Shown: positions 11,641-23,440 of the stretch, piece by piece
Layout of the letters: the number at the start of each line of letters is the position of its first letter
Position numbering within the stretch: position 1 is the first letter of the stretch
NCBI RefSeq assembly: GCF_031755915.1
Contig: NC_083389.1
Coordinates: 1,054,001-1,118,000 of the forward strand
Source of the DNA: Ziziphus jujuba
Lineage: Eukaryota > Streptophyta > Magnoliopsida > Rosales > Rhamnaceae
Direction of reading: 5' to 3'
Length of the DNA stretch: 64,000 nucleotides
Notes under the pieces: generated by a model
What the model saw: the letters and a program-made list of their open reading frames with translations, nothing else
Database searches by the model: none
What the model was told of the DNA's origin: nothing
Made by a program: the position numbers and the translations under genes

Positions 11641-13110
11641 ATTACATCCAAGTCATTTGGTCTAGTGGTGTGGTGATTCCATGAGAATGTAAGAGGTTTT
11701 GGGTTCAATTCTTGGATGGCCTTCTCTGATTTTTTTTTTTTTTATGGGTTTGTACACATATAAATAAAAAAAATTGAAAAAAAAAAAAGGCAATGCATTT
11801 GTTGAAAAATGCATCATCTATTTCTTTATTTGGCGTCTCTTTTTTTTTAAAAAAATGCATCACCTAAAACTATATTTTCTATTTCTTGTTGTATTTTTAC
11901 CTCCTAGTCATTTGGTTTGGTGGTGTGGTGATTCCTTAAGAATGTAAGAGTTTCTGAGTTCAATTCTTGGCAAGGCCCTATTTTATTTTATTTTTTTATG
12001 GGTTTGTACACGTGTAAATAAAAAAATTGAAAAAAAAAAGAAAAGGCGATGCATTTGTTAAAAAATGTGTCGCCCTTTTCTCTATTTGGCGACTCTTTTT
12101 TAAAAAAATACATTGCCTAAAACTATATTAGCTATTTCTTGTTGCATTATTACATCTAAGACATTTGGTCTCGTGGTGTGGTGATTCTTTGAAAGTGTAA
12201 GAGATTCTGGGTTCAATTCTTGGCATGGCCATATCTGATTTTTTTTTTATGGGTTTGTACACATGTAAAAAAAAGATAATTAAAAAAGAAGAAGCAAATG
12301 CGTCATCTTTTCCTCTGTTTGATGACTTTTTTTTAAACAATGCATCGCCTAAAACTATATTAGCTATTTCTTGTTGTATTATTACATCTAAGTCATTTGG
12401 TATGCGTCGCCTTTTGCTCTATTTGACGACACTTTTTAAAACAATGCATCGCCTAAAACTATATTATTTATTTCTTGTTATATTATTACATCTAAGTCAT
12501 CTGGTCTGGTGGTGTGGTGATTTCTTGAGAGTGTAAGAGGTTCAATTCTTAGCATGGCCCTATCTGATTTTATTTGTTTAATGGATTTGTGCATGTGTAA
12601 GTAAAAAAATTGAAAAAACAAAATGAAAGAAAAGGTGACGCATTTGTTGAGAAATGCATCACCTTTTCCTCTATTTAGCGATTCTTTTTTAAAAAAATGC
12701 AGCGCCTAAAACTATATTAGATATTTCTTGTTGTATTATTACATCCAAGTTATTTGGTCTGGTGCTGTGGTGATTCCTTGAGAGTGTAAGAGATTCTGGG
12801 TTCAATTCTTGGTATGGTCCTATCTAATTTTTTTTTTATAGGTTTGTACACATGTAAATAAAAAAATTAATAAAAAAAAAAGAAAACGTGATGCTTTTAT
12901 TGAAAAATGCATCATCGTTTCCTCTATTTGGCGACTATTTTTTTAAAAAATGCATCGTCTAAAACTATATTAGCTATTTCTTGTTGTATTATTACATCTA
13001 AGTCGTTTGGTTTGGTGGTGTGGTGATTCCTTGAAAGTGTAAGAGGTTCTGGGTTCAATTCTTGGCATGACCCTATCTGATTTTATTTCATTTGGGCTGG
13101 TGGTGTGGTG
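11640..13110 (+). repeat. ~255-bp tandem repeat carrying tRNA-like A and B boxes
   Basis: Units start near 11640, 11895, 12150, 12485, 12735 and 12990, with truncated ones near 12390 and 13088. Each has a hairpin core (GGCGATGCATTTG with AAATGCATCGCC), TTAGCTATTTCTTGTTGTAT, and a block resembling a tRNA 5' part: TGGTCTAGTGG (11659) and, 33 bases on, GTTCAATTC (11703). These match the RNA polymerase III A box (TRGYNNANNGG) and B box (GWTCRANNC). No cloverleaf can be drawn with confidence. A SINE-derived piece amplified in tandem is the likely origin. Confidence 0.65.
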
Positions 13111-13299
13111 ATTCCTTTAGAGTGTAAGAAATAAAAAAATTGGAAACAAATGAAATAATTGGAAATAAAAAAAGAAAAGGCGACACTGTTGGAAAATGCG
13201 TCACCTATTTCTTTATTTGGCGACCCTTTTTTAAAAAAAGTGTCACCTATTTGTATATTAAACATTCTCTAAAACTTGCAAGTCTCTTAAATTATATTT

Positions 13300-14960
13300 T
13301 TGTATTTAAAAAAAGGAAACAGGTGCTGCAATTACTTCATTTGGCATCGCCTGTTTTTGTTTTTAAGGAAATAGGCGACGCAATAACTTCTTTAAGAGTC
13401 GCATGTTTTTTTCTTTTTTCTTTAAATAATTTTTTTTCCAAGTACAATTTATTTTTTATTTAAAATTGCAAACCTCTTAAATTGTAATTTTATTTATTTA
13501 TAGTTAAAAAGGAACTGGCGATGCAATTACTTCGTTTAGCATCGTCTGTTCTTTGTTTTTTATGGGAACAGGCGACGCAATAACATTTTTGAGTGTCGCC
13601 TATTCTTTGTTCTTTTTTCTTTAAATAAATTTTTTTCCAAGTATAGTTTATTTTCTGTTTAAACTTGCTAATCTTATAAATTGTTTTTTTTTTTTTGGTC
13701 GACTGTTCTTTGTTTTTAAGGGAATAGGCGACGCAATAACTTTTTTTAGCGTCACCTTTTTTTTTTCTTTTTTCTTTAAATAATTTTTTTCCAATAACAA
13801 TTTATTTTTTGTTTACACTTGCAAATCTTTTAAATTGTATTTTTTTTAAAAAAAAAGGAACAGGTGATGTAGTTACTTGGCTTAGCGTCGCCTATTCTTT
13901 TTTTTTTTTTAGGGATACAGGTGACGCAATAACTTCTTTTAGCGTCGCCTTTTTATTTTCTTTTTTGTTTAAATATTTTTTTCCAAATACAGTTTATTTT
14001 CTATTTAAACTTGCAAATCTCTTAAATTGTATTTTCATTTTTTTTTTAAAAAGGAACAGGCAAAGCAATTACTTTTGTTAGCATCGCTTGTTCTTTGTTT
14101 TTTTTTTTTTCTTTTAAATAGTTTTTTTTTCAACTTCAAATAATCTGTGAAAATATTTAAGCAATATAACTTAGATGGTTGTTCAATTATTTTGTTTTTC
14201 GTGTATAGTTTATTTTCTGTTTAAACTTGCAAATTTCTTAAATTGTATTTTTATTTTTTATTTTTTAAAAAGGGAATAGGTAATGCAATTACTTCGTTTA
14301 GCGTCGCCTATTCTTTGTGTTTTTTAAAGGAACAGGTGACGCAACAACTTCTTTTCGTGTCACCTGTTCGTTTTGTTTTTCTTTAAATAAATATTTTTCC
14401 AAGTACAGTTTATTTTCTGTTTAAACTTACAAATCTCTTAAATTATATTTTCATGTTTTTTTAAAAAATGAACAGGTGACGCAATTACTTCTTTTAGCGT
14501 CGCGTGTTCTTTTTTTTTTTTTTCTTTAAAAAAGATTATTTTTCAACTTCAAATATGCAGTGAAAATATTTAAGCAATATAACTGAGGTGGTTGTTCGAT
14601 TATTTTATTTTTCATGTACAATTTTGTTTCTGTTTAAACTTGCAAATCTCTTAAATTATATTTTTATTTAAAAAGGAACAGGTGATGGAATTACTTCATT
14701 TAGTGTCGCCTGTTCTTTTTTCTTTTTTCTTTTTTCTTTAAATAATGTTTTTTGAAGTACAACTGATTTTCTGTTTAAACTTGCAGATCTCTTAAATTGT
14801 ATTTTTTTTTTTTTTTTTTAAGGAATAGGCGACGCAATTACTTCTTTTAGCATCACCTGTTCTTTGTTTTTTTTTTTTATTTAAAAAGGATTTTTTTTCA
14901 ACTTCAAATAATCAGTGAAAATATTTAGGCAATATAACCAGCTTATTAATTTTTCTTAAC
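13300..14960. repeat. ~200-bp tandem hairpin repeat, third group in CACTA-2
   Basis: Each unit has a hairpin with arms like AACAGGCGACGCAAT and TTAGCGTCGCCTGTT around ACTTC, followed by T-runs, CAAGTACAGTTTATTTTCTG and AACTTGCAAATCTCTTAAATTG. Cores lie near 13320, 13515, 13570, 13725, 13860, 13915, 14060, 14280, 14330, 14475, 14675 and 14822. Larger units with two hairpins alternate with single ones. There is no coding. Confidence 0.75.
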
Positions 14961-15660
14961 ATTTTAAGTGTTTATTTGAAGATGAACAATAAAAAAAAAA
15001 AATAACACATAAAACAGCCGATGCATTTTTAAGGTAATGCATCGTCTGTTTTCTTTTGTGAAAAGAAAATAAAAAAATTAAGAGATTTACAAATTTATAA
15101 GCAAATAAACTTGACTTGAAAAACAAAAATATTAAACAACCACCTTAGAATTTATCCTTCACATTTTTAATAAATATTTTCAGTATTTATTTGCTGATGA
15201 ACAATAAAAGAACTAATTAAAAAACCAAAAAAAAAAATTATGATTGGAGGTACAGGCGACGCGGTTATATGTGAATGTGTTGCCTATTACCTTAATTTGA
15301 AAAAATTATTTTTAACAAACTTGTAAATTTTAATAGCAAATATGCTGTACTTGAAACAAAAAATCAAAAATAAATTTCGGGGCAATGTTTACCATTTTTT
15401 TGTTTGCAATTTCCACTTAATTTATTTTTGTAATAATAAATAATTTGTTTGTTAAATTAAGGAGTTTCAATTTTTTTTTTATCATATCAAATATTAAGCG
15501 ACACATTTTCTATTATAAACGTCCCGTATTTTCATCTATTTTTTAGTATTCATATAATTAAAGTTTGTGATTATGTAAACATAGATAAGTGGTTGGTTAA
15601 TCATTTTGCATGAATCTAGCATTTAAACAATATAATTCAGATAAAATATAAGCATAGTAT
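14960..15660. other. AT-rich right interior of CACTA-2
   Basis: Two further hairpin cores (about 15015-15050 and 15245-15285) sit in AT-rich DNA with AAACAAAAATATT words resembling inverted versions of the arrays to the left. No gene was seen. Confidence 0.4.
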
Positions 15661-15886
15661 TAAAGGCGATGCTTTTCAAACACATATTCAGCGACGTCGA
15701 AAAGCAGCGTCCCATATTTTTCTTTTTAGCGACCTTTTCACTTCGACAGTTTTTGAATGCGTCGTATATTTATAGAATTTTAACTGACTCTTTTGCCTCA
15801 GCGTCGCGGTTTCATTTATTTAGATGCTTTTGTTTTGTACCGTCACTAAGTTAGTGTCACTAGATCTCAATTTTCGTGTAGTGTGA

Positions 15887-17868
15887 GCTTGTTAATTTTC
15901 CAAAAAACAACTTAGAAGACACACGACATAATGTTGCCTTTATCCACTTATCACACCGTGGAACCCCATATCAGATTCTTCTCCAAGAAATTCAACTCCC
16001 ATATGTATAATACACATAGTGAACCAAGAGACAAACCTGAAAACTCATACCATGTAACACATTCAAACCAAGAAGACCAAACCTTCTAAACAACTCTAGC
16101 ACTTGTAAACAATGAATTTGCACCAACTACGTCTCATAATATCTCTCAAATAACAGCTGAAACATTACCAAATCAGTTGAATACAGCAGTAATTGATCTA
16201 GCTTCCAACCACTCTAATTGTCCTGTTGCTACAGTGGACATGACAATAGATGAACAAACTGTTGAACCATACACAAACACACATAAGATGATAACAACAC
16301 AAAAATTAAAGGCCAACTAGTAGCTAGCAACTCAAATGGCATTGCTGTTATAACGGTAGAACCAAAAACATTAAAATCAGCCCTTCAAAGTCTTGAATGG
16401 TTTCGAGCTATGCAAGAAGAATTCACAGCCTTGCATGATAATAAACCGATGTTGTTGGTTCGAAATAAGTGTACAAAACCAAGTATAAAGAAGATGGTTC
16501 CATAGATAGATTCAAAGCTCGTCTCATAGCCAAAGGCTTTACACATAATGAAGGACAAGATTTTGAGGGAACATGCAGTCCTATAATCAAACATACCACT
16601 ATAAGAATGATTATATCTATAGCTATTACATATAGGCAGACAATTCGGCAGCTAGAAATCAAGAATGCTTTTCTTCATGGCCAACTTAAAGAAACTATCT
16701 ATGTGTAACAACCTCTAGGTTTCAGCTCTTCATCTCATCCTTAACATGTGTGTCTTCTAAGGAAATCATTGTATGGCCTTAAAAAGGCCCCATGAGCATG
16801 GGTTGATAGACTTTCTCAATTTTTAATTTCTTTATTCTTCATATGTTTCAAGGCTGATTCTTCAATCTTTATGTTTCAAAATTCTAATATTGTTGTGTTA
16901 TTATTAATTTATGTAGATGATCTTTTAATACAGAAAATAACCCTAACATTATCAATGATCTGGTTAGTAAAATGGGTGTAGAATTTGCCATTAAAGACCT
17001 AGGTAAACTACATTATTTTCTTAGACTAGAAGCAAAGTATTTTCAAGGGGGCTTTTTTTACATGTATAAAGTATAGGCATGATCTTCTATCTCTTGCAAA
17101 AATGCTTGAAGTAGCTCCCATGAAAACACCTTTAACTGTCAAAACAACAACTCAAACAAATGATAATGATCTTGTTGACGCAACTGAATATCGCAAGCTT
17201 GTTGGTAGCCTGCAATACATTACCTTCACTATATTAGACATATCTCATAATATTAGCCATGCTTGCCAAAGCTTTCAAGAACCCACCATGTTGAATCTTG
17301 GAGAAGTTAAAAGAATACTAAGATATGTCAAGGGTACCATCACTTATGGTTTACATTTTCTATCTCAAAGTTCCTTGAACGTGATAAGATACTGCGATGC
17401 TTATTGGATAGGCTGTCTAACCACAAGATGAAGCACGAGTGGCTACTGCATCTTCCGTAGCATAAATTTCATCTCCTGGTCCTCCAAGAAGCAACCAACA
17501 GTAGCTTGTTCCAGCACTGAGGCTAAATAATGAGTTATGGCAACAGTAACGACAGAAATAAGGTGGCTTACCTACCTGCTAAGAGACATTGGCATAACTC
17601 CATACAGACGACCTCACCTACTGTGTGACAATATAAGTACCCTACACATAACCATTAATCCTATTTTACATGGACAAACGAAGCACATTCAGATCGACTA
17701 CCACTTTGTCAAAGAAAAAGTAGCAATTGGGCAGCTCATTAGTCGCTATATCCTTTCATGCTTACAAGTTACAAATTTACAAATGAATCCACTTTCAAGA
17801 GCAGTATTTTAGCTATTCAGGAATAAGCTTGGAGTTCATATAACACCTTCTCCAAGCTTTAAGGGGCA
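15887..17868 (+). pseudogene. Copia-1 pol 3' part: reverse transcriptase and RNase H
   Basis: After a poorly conserved linker (to about 16380) the copia reverse transcriptase reads VYKTKYKEDGSIDRFKARL (near 16465), AKGFTHNEGQDFEGTCSPI, IKNAFLHGQLKETIYV and, after a stop at 16706, LRKSLYGLKKAP. The active site is IYVDDLLI near 16908-16931. RNase H follows with EYRKLVGSLQYITFTI (17187), VKRILRYVKGTITYGLHF, SGYCIFRS, SWSSKKQPTVACSSTEAK, CDNISTLHI and GQTKHIQIDYHFVKEKV (17680-17720). Together they would copy the RNA into DNA. Stops near 16706, 16793, 17429 and 17528 plus frameshifts disable it. The purine tract AAGGGGCA precedes the LTR. Confidence 0.85.
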
Positions 17869-18189
17869 TGATAAAGAAGAAGAGAAGTCAAACACAAACA
17901 TATCCACTACATCAACTTCATCTATAGCTACGATTGCTCAATCATCAAAACAGCAATCTTCACTTTCTAAGTCAAGAGATTTCTCATATGATAAGACTTG
18001 CAAGATTTCCATTGACAGAAAATGCCTTTAAGACATTAGTTCACCTCTTTTAGTATTTTTGAATTTTGTCTAACATAGGAAGATGTTAACTAGCTTCCTT
18101 GTTTGTTCAAAACCACACCTCTATAAATTCTATCAATTTTGTAAAGCTTAAATACATGAAATAATACACATAATTGATTACCTTCTTCA
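17869..18189 (+). repeat. 3' LTR of copia-1
   Basis: It begins TGATAAAGAAG straight after the purine tract AAGGGGCA and ends CTTCTTCA. It matches the LTR at 31596-31942 along its length and the truncated 5' LTR at 2683-2867 over the last part. About 320 bases. Confidence 0.8.
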
Positions 18190-18289
18190 ATTTAGGCAGT
18201 ACTCTTGCTAAAGTTCAAAAGCAACAACTAGGTTGCCAACTGGCACTAGTCATACATATATATATATAAGTAATAAGCATACATGCATG

Positions 18290-18967
18290 CATGTATTGTG
18301 TGTGGAATAATGCCATGATATCCATATTATCATGGCCTTTTATGTTATCATATGTTGAGGCTGCCTAGCTAATGCAGTCATAATTAATATTTATGTATGT
18401 ATGTATGATGCCATTACAATTTATGATATGGCAACTTTATGATATGCTATGGTCTTTCAAATGAAATATTATTAAATTGTGTTATCCTATGGTCTGCAAA
18501 TATTTAGAGAACCAATTTTTCTTATGCGTGTAACTAGGGGTGGAGCCTTGAGGGCAAAGGTTTTTTTCCCAAAAAAAAAAAAAAAACAATTACAATAAAA
18601 AATTGTAATATACAACATTTGATCGTAAGGAAAAATAAAAATAAAAACCATATATTTCAAATTTAACAAACAAAGCCATATAGAAATACATGCAATAATT
18701 TAAAATAATTTCCAATTTTTCTTTTAATAAAAATAAAAACCATATATTTTAAATTTATCAAAGCCATATAGAAATACATGCAATAATTTAAAATAATTTC
18801 CAATTTTTCTTTTAAATTTTATAAACAACTTATCATTTTATTTTTTTATAGATACTTTTTTTTTTTGTTGAATAACAAAGATGTATAATTTATAGTTGCT
18901 AAACCGAGATATATACATATATAATTGATATTTTAGTAAGAAATATATTAGTTTAGTATATTTTTAT
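18290..18967 (+). repeat. Partial unit U2: forward upstream flank without gene
   Basis: The order of words matches 1345-1720 and 1200-1320 of U1 in the same orientation (CATGGCCTTTTATG, GAGGCTGCCTAGCTAATGCAG, GGTCTGCAAATATTTAGAGAACC, TTGTTGAATAACAAAGATG). A direct repeat of about 120 bases lies at 18650-18700 and 18735-18830. At 18968 it meets the inverted copy U3 head to head. Confidence 0.65.
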
Positions 18968-19228
18968 TTTTGGGACATTGGTTGGTCTTCCATTATCTTT
19001 CACGCCATCATAGATGAAGCCCCTGACAAATGAGCAAGTGATTCATCAACACTGAGATGAAGAAACGAACACCGCTCACCAATGCTAACATTTGGTGTGT
19101 ATGGAACATTTCCAATGCCACCAAACTAATCATGATGCTGCCCATTATACCTTATAAGCTCTCTAGGCCCATTGAAAATTTGGCCAGACGTGAATAGACC
19201 GCGAGTGGCCATGCCTTGGATTTGTTAG
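18968..19228 (-). pseudogene. JIP23-like gene fragment, copy U3
   Basis: On the minus strand this is the same domain as at 2117-2406: it runs through ATGGCCACTCGCGGTCTATTC, the AATGGGCAGCATCATGATT block, and a CATCTCAGTGTTGATGAATCACTTGC block. The tryptophan-rich end is shortened by a deletion of about 30 bases before ACCAATGTCCC, and the conserved TGG of HDWF has become TAG. It is clearly a pseudogene. Confidence 0.55.
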
Positions 19229-21060
19229 CTTAGCTACCATATTTTTTAAGTACCTACTAAAGAAAATATCTCAATTGTTTGTTATCTGTCAAAACTACAT
19301 ATTTACATCTATATATATATAGAAAATTTGTGCTAGTGTCGCATATTGTACATGAGTTAGGCACATGACATATAGCTATAAATAAGTGGAAGCAAAAGTG
19401 ATTGACCATTAATTACTATATTAATATCTTATGTATATATATATATATATATATTAATGTATATGCTTACAAATAAAAAAAACTATGGATCCAGCCCAGT
19501 AGCCAGGTGGGGTAATTAAATCATTTCAGCAAAATTTCCACACCTACCATACATCATAGTTTAAATTTACAATTAAAAAAAAATTCCATTATTTTAAATA
19601 GGTTATTATATTTTTTACATGTATTTTTTATTCGATTTTGGTAAATTTAAAATATATGGGTTTTATTTTATTTTTTTTTTCCTTACATTCAAATGTTGTA
19701 TTCTACAATTTTTTATTGTAAATTTTTTTTTGAAAAAAAAATCTTGGCCAACAAGGCTCCGCACCTAGCTACATACATAGAAAGAATTAATTCTCTAGAT
19801 ATTTGCAAACCAAATGATAATATAATTTAATAATATTTCATTTGAAAGACTATAGCAAATCATAAAAGAGTTGACATATCATAAATTGTAATAGTAACAT
19901 ACATATATATTAATTATTGCTGAATCAGCTAGGCAACCTCAATATATGATAAAGTTGACATAAAAGGCCATGATAATATGCATATCATGGCACTTCATAT
20001 TATTTTTAAACAATGAGTATACATACTATGAATAAAGATATACTAAAATAATATCTTTCTTACTAAACTATCAATTATGTACATACATACATTGTTTCAG
20101 CAACCATAAATTATACATCTTTATTATTCAAAAAAAAAAAATGATCTATATGTCTTTCTTAACAAAGAACCAACTATAAAGAACGTACAAAAGATACATT
20201 TCATTTTTTGATAATTTTTTTTTTTTGTTTCTATATCTAAAATTAGATACAATACTTTTTGAGGTGACAGTTGCATGGTAAAATAATTTAATTACTTTGT
20301 ATAACTTTTCAAGATGGTTGCATCAACAAACTAGCTAATAAAATATGATACTAAGATTAATTAAATTGAAAAATTATGTTAAAATTAGTGCGAGAGGAGC
20401 TATGGCGTACAAGCATGTGAGGTGTCGTGAGTATTGTCCAAGAAAATATGTTAAAATTATGAAGTGCCAAAGGGGCAATGGAGTGCATACATGTGAGGTG
20501 TGGTGAGTAGCGTCCAAGAAAATACGTTAAAATTTTCTTCCGTCTCACATTGAATTCCTTTTAATTATTTATAATATTTTCTCCTTCATTTTCATATTTC
20601 AATTTTATAATTTTTAAATTATAAATATAAATAAGAAAATATGTTAGAATTTTCTTCCCTCTCACATTGTATTCCTTTTAATTATTTATAATATTTTCTC
20701 CTTCATTCTCATATTTCAAATTTATAATTTTTAAATTATAAATATAAATAATTTATCAAATAAATTTTATTTAACATTTTATACTATTTTAAATAATATA
20801 TAGATATATATTATGAATAAAAATATATTAAAATGATATTTTTTTATTTAATGAAATATCAATTACATACATACATACCGTGGTTAAGGAACTAAACATT
20901 ATGCATCTCTATTATTCAATAAAAAAAAAATAATGATCTATACATATCTTTGTTAAAAAAGAAAAAACGTAAAAAAGATATATATTTTTTTTTATAATTT
21001 CTTTTTGTTTTCATATCTAAAATTAGATACAACACTTTTTCAATTGACGATTGTATGATT
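19229..21060 (-). repeat. Inverted upstream flank of U3
   Basis: It reads as the reverse complement of most of 1-2110, including the GGGTAATTAAATCATTTC word (19510), the TTGACATAAAAGGCCATGATAATATGC word (19950, shown here in two parts of the same run) and the two GCATACATGTGAGGTG-type blocks at about 20410 and 20490. The stretch 20530-20600 is directly repeated at 20645-20740. No gene was seen. Confidence 0.7.
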
Positions 21061-21119
21061 ACATGTATTTATAAAATGATTACATGTAAATAAAATAAAA
21101 ATAATCTATAAAAAAATAA

Positions 21120-21593
21120 AATGATATGTTACTTATAAAATTTAAAAGAAAAATTGGATAATTATTTTAAATAAGTTATTATATTACGTGCATTTTTTAT
21201 ATGGTTTTGTTAAATTTAAAATATATGGCTTTTATTTTTATTTTTCATTACGATCAAATGTTGTATATTACAATTTCTTATTATAATTTTTTTTTTTTTA
21301 AAAATCTTTGCCCGTAAGGTTCCACCCCTGGTAACATACATAAGAAAAATTAGTTTTCTAAATATTTGCAAACGAAAGGATAACACAATCTAATAATATT
21401 CCATTTGAAAGATCATAAAACTAATAGCATATATTCATATGATCATGTGACCATAAATCTAAATGCTAATTGCATGCATGCATGATTTTATATATATATA
21501 TATATATATATACAGACAGAAAAGTAAACTGATACAATATTAACTTAAATATAATATATACAAGCTAGCTAGCTTAATTATATAGTTATTCGA
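21120..21593 (-). repeat. Partial inverted unit and 3' flank leading into U4
   Basis: Bases 21165-21420 repeat the promoter-side block of U3 (compare 19600-19860). Bases 21430-21590 are the reverse complement of the U1 3' flank at 2405-2540, including GCTAGCTAGC and a TA run (21490-21512). The two pieces are not adjacent in U1, so a deletion or recombination joined them. Confidence 0.55.
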
Positions 21594-21892
21594 TTTTTTG
21601 GAACATTGACTGTGTTGTTGCATGCCACAATCTATTGAATCGATTTTCTATTATCATTCATGCCATTATAGATGAAGCCCCCTGATGCATGAGTAAATGA
21701 TTAATCAGCATTGAGATGAAGAAATGACCGCCGCTCTCCAGTGCTAACATTTGGTGGGTATGGAACATCTTCAGTACTACCAGATCAATCATGGTGCTGC
21801 CCATTATATGTTATAAGCTGTCTAGTGCCATTGAAAATTCGGCCAGATGTGAACAGACCGCAAGTGGCCATGCCTTGGGATGTGCTAGCTTA
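21594..21892 (-). pseudogene. JIP23-like gene fragment, copy U4
   Basis: The minus strand carries the same domain, with the conserved proline-rich CCATACCCACCAAATGTTAGC and CATCTCAATGCTGAT blocks. At its end is a tryptophan-coding stretch in ATTGTGGCATGCAACAACAC, longer than in U3. The stop position differs from U1, and small changes break the frame. It keeps more of the C-terminal part than U3 does. Confidence 0.5.
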
Positions 21893-22039
21893 GTTACTAT
21901 ATTTTTAAGTATGTACCAAGAAAATAGCTTAGTGTATATGCTTACAAATAAAAAACTCTGGATTCGGCCCAATAGCTAGGTTCGGTAATTAATTCATTTC
22001 AGCAAAATTTTCACACCTACCATACATTATAGTTTAAAC
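21893..22039 (-). repeat. Short upstream flank of U4
   Basis: It matches 19230-19570 in order but with an internal deletion, and stops at CATACATTATAGTTTAAA where unrelated AT-rich DNA begins. Confidence 0.5.
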
Positions 22040-23440
22040 TATTGAAATTTTTCATGAAATTTTTGTGAAATTCTGATTTTTTAAGCAAGTTAAAAAAATT
22101 TAGTTCTTAAGTAGAAACAGATATAATTTCCACAATATTCATCAAAATTTTTGATATTTCTCCATAATTTGCATAGAAATTTTTATCATAATATCCATAT
22201 CAAATAGTTCACAATTTGGTTAAAAAAATCCATAATTTCCAAGGATATTTTCAAAATTTTCATAATTTTTCATAGAAATTTTGGAAATATCTATGATTTT
22301 TTCATTAATTTTTTTTTTAAAAAACTTTTATAAATATTAGTGATAGTTAGTAAAACTTTTTGCAACATTAATATTATTGATAGTTCTTTTTTTTTAACTT
22401 TTAATTGTCTTCTAATAATTAGGCAAATAAAAATTTAAAAAAAAAATCACATTTAACAAACAATATCAAAAAATTACATTAGACAATTCCAGCAATCATA
22501 TTCTTAAGGAAAATTAGTATTACAAGTTACAAATTTACCTATTTATTAATATTGTTTTACAATAATAAATTCAATATTTGTATAAATATTACAAATTAGA
22601 TAAAAATTATAACATAGACAAAAATTGAAAGATATGCAGGAAATATATTTTCTATAAATCAAGGTTCACAATTTTGATATTGATGGTATTCGATACATGC
22701 AAACCTAACCCTTAAATGTTTCTATCGTTGATATAGTAATAATTACATGTAAAATTATCAAGAAGCTATATATTTTAATTATTACTTCATACATTTTATA
22801 TTTTAAAATGAGAATAAGAAAGATGAAAACAATTCTCAACCATTGAAGAGTTTTTTATGGTATTGAAATGACATTGATAAAATATAATGTAATTGTAATA
22901 ATTGTTCTTTATAGCTTAATTAATAAATAATTTTATTAAATATGTATTTTTGTTGTATTTTTTATTAATAATAGTATATTTTTAACTATTAACACTTATT
23001 ATTAATTAATTGATTAAAAGCAATATAATATACATTGAATATTTTTACAATTTTAATAGCCAATTTGATAATTAATTAATTAAACAAGTTAAATTTAAAA
23101 TTTCAATAATTTTTTTTATTTTTTTAAATAAATTTCTATCAATTTCCATAATTTTTTTATGAGTTCTTATTGATATTCGATAATTTTCATAGATATTTCT
23201 ATATTTTGAACCCTCGATATTTCTATCATTGCTAAAATTTTGAACATTGCCACACAATGGTTCACACATGATATAGATGCAGATTAATATATATTTTGCA
23301 TTTTAATGCCTTAACTTATTTACATACATAAGCGTAGCAAAATAATTAATTTATGTATTTAATTTATTTGTTTTTTAAAATTTTAAATTACTGATTTTTA
23401 AATTAAAATAAAGTATGAGAAGTTAAATTGATTTAAAATT
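22040..23440. other. Very AT-rich DNA with degenerate short direct repeats
   Basis: From 22050 to 22310 and again at 23100-23240 the text is built from variants of TTTCCATAATTT and TTTTCATAGAAATTTT. Between them (22330-23090) it is plain AT-rich DNA. No coding frame, terminal repeats or target duplication were found. It may be decayed LTR material, since such motifs occur in some plant LTRs, but that is a guess. Confidence 0.4.

Larger units (their letters stand above)
8348..15883. mobile_element. CACTA-type DNA transposon CACTA-2, 7.5 kb, repeat-filled
   Basis: The left end is CACTAGTAGAAT and the right end is the complement of CACTACACGAAAAT, with the 3-base duplication TGA on both sides (8345-8347 and 15884-15886). 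The uninterrupted sister copia at 36885-36910 confirms the empty site. The subterminal 600 bases on the left and 220 on the right carry many GCGTCGC and GCGACGC words. Apart from one decayed domain near 9.5-9.75 kb the element is non-coding, and most of its length is hairpin-forming tandem repeats. It could be a decayed autonomous element or a non-autonomous derivative. Confidence 0.85.

Noticed and set aside
11650..11720. A genuine tRNA gene
   Set aside because: A and B boxes match, but no acceptor stem or anticodon stem can be drawn, and the block repeats with the array. It is treated as tRNA-derived only.
12128..14081. Several 60-107-codon open frames on both strands of the CACTA-2 tandem arrays
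   Set aside because: They repeat with the array period and are low-complexity (FFF, KKK). They are by-products of repeat units.
2683..18189. A 5-base target duplication around copia-1
   Set aside because: The bases before 2683 (GTTCG) and after 18189 (ATTTA) do not match. The left LTR is truncated, so no duplication can be claimed.
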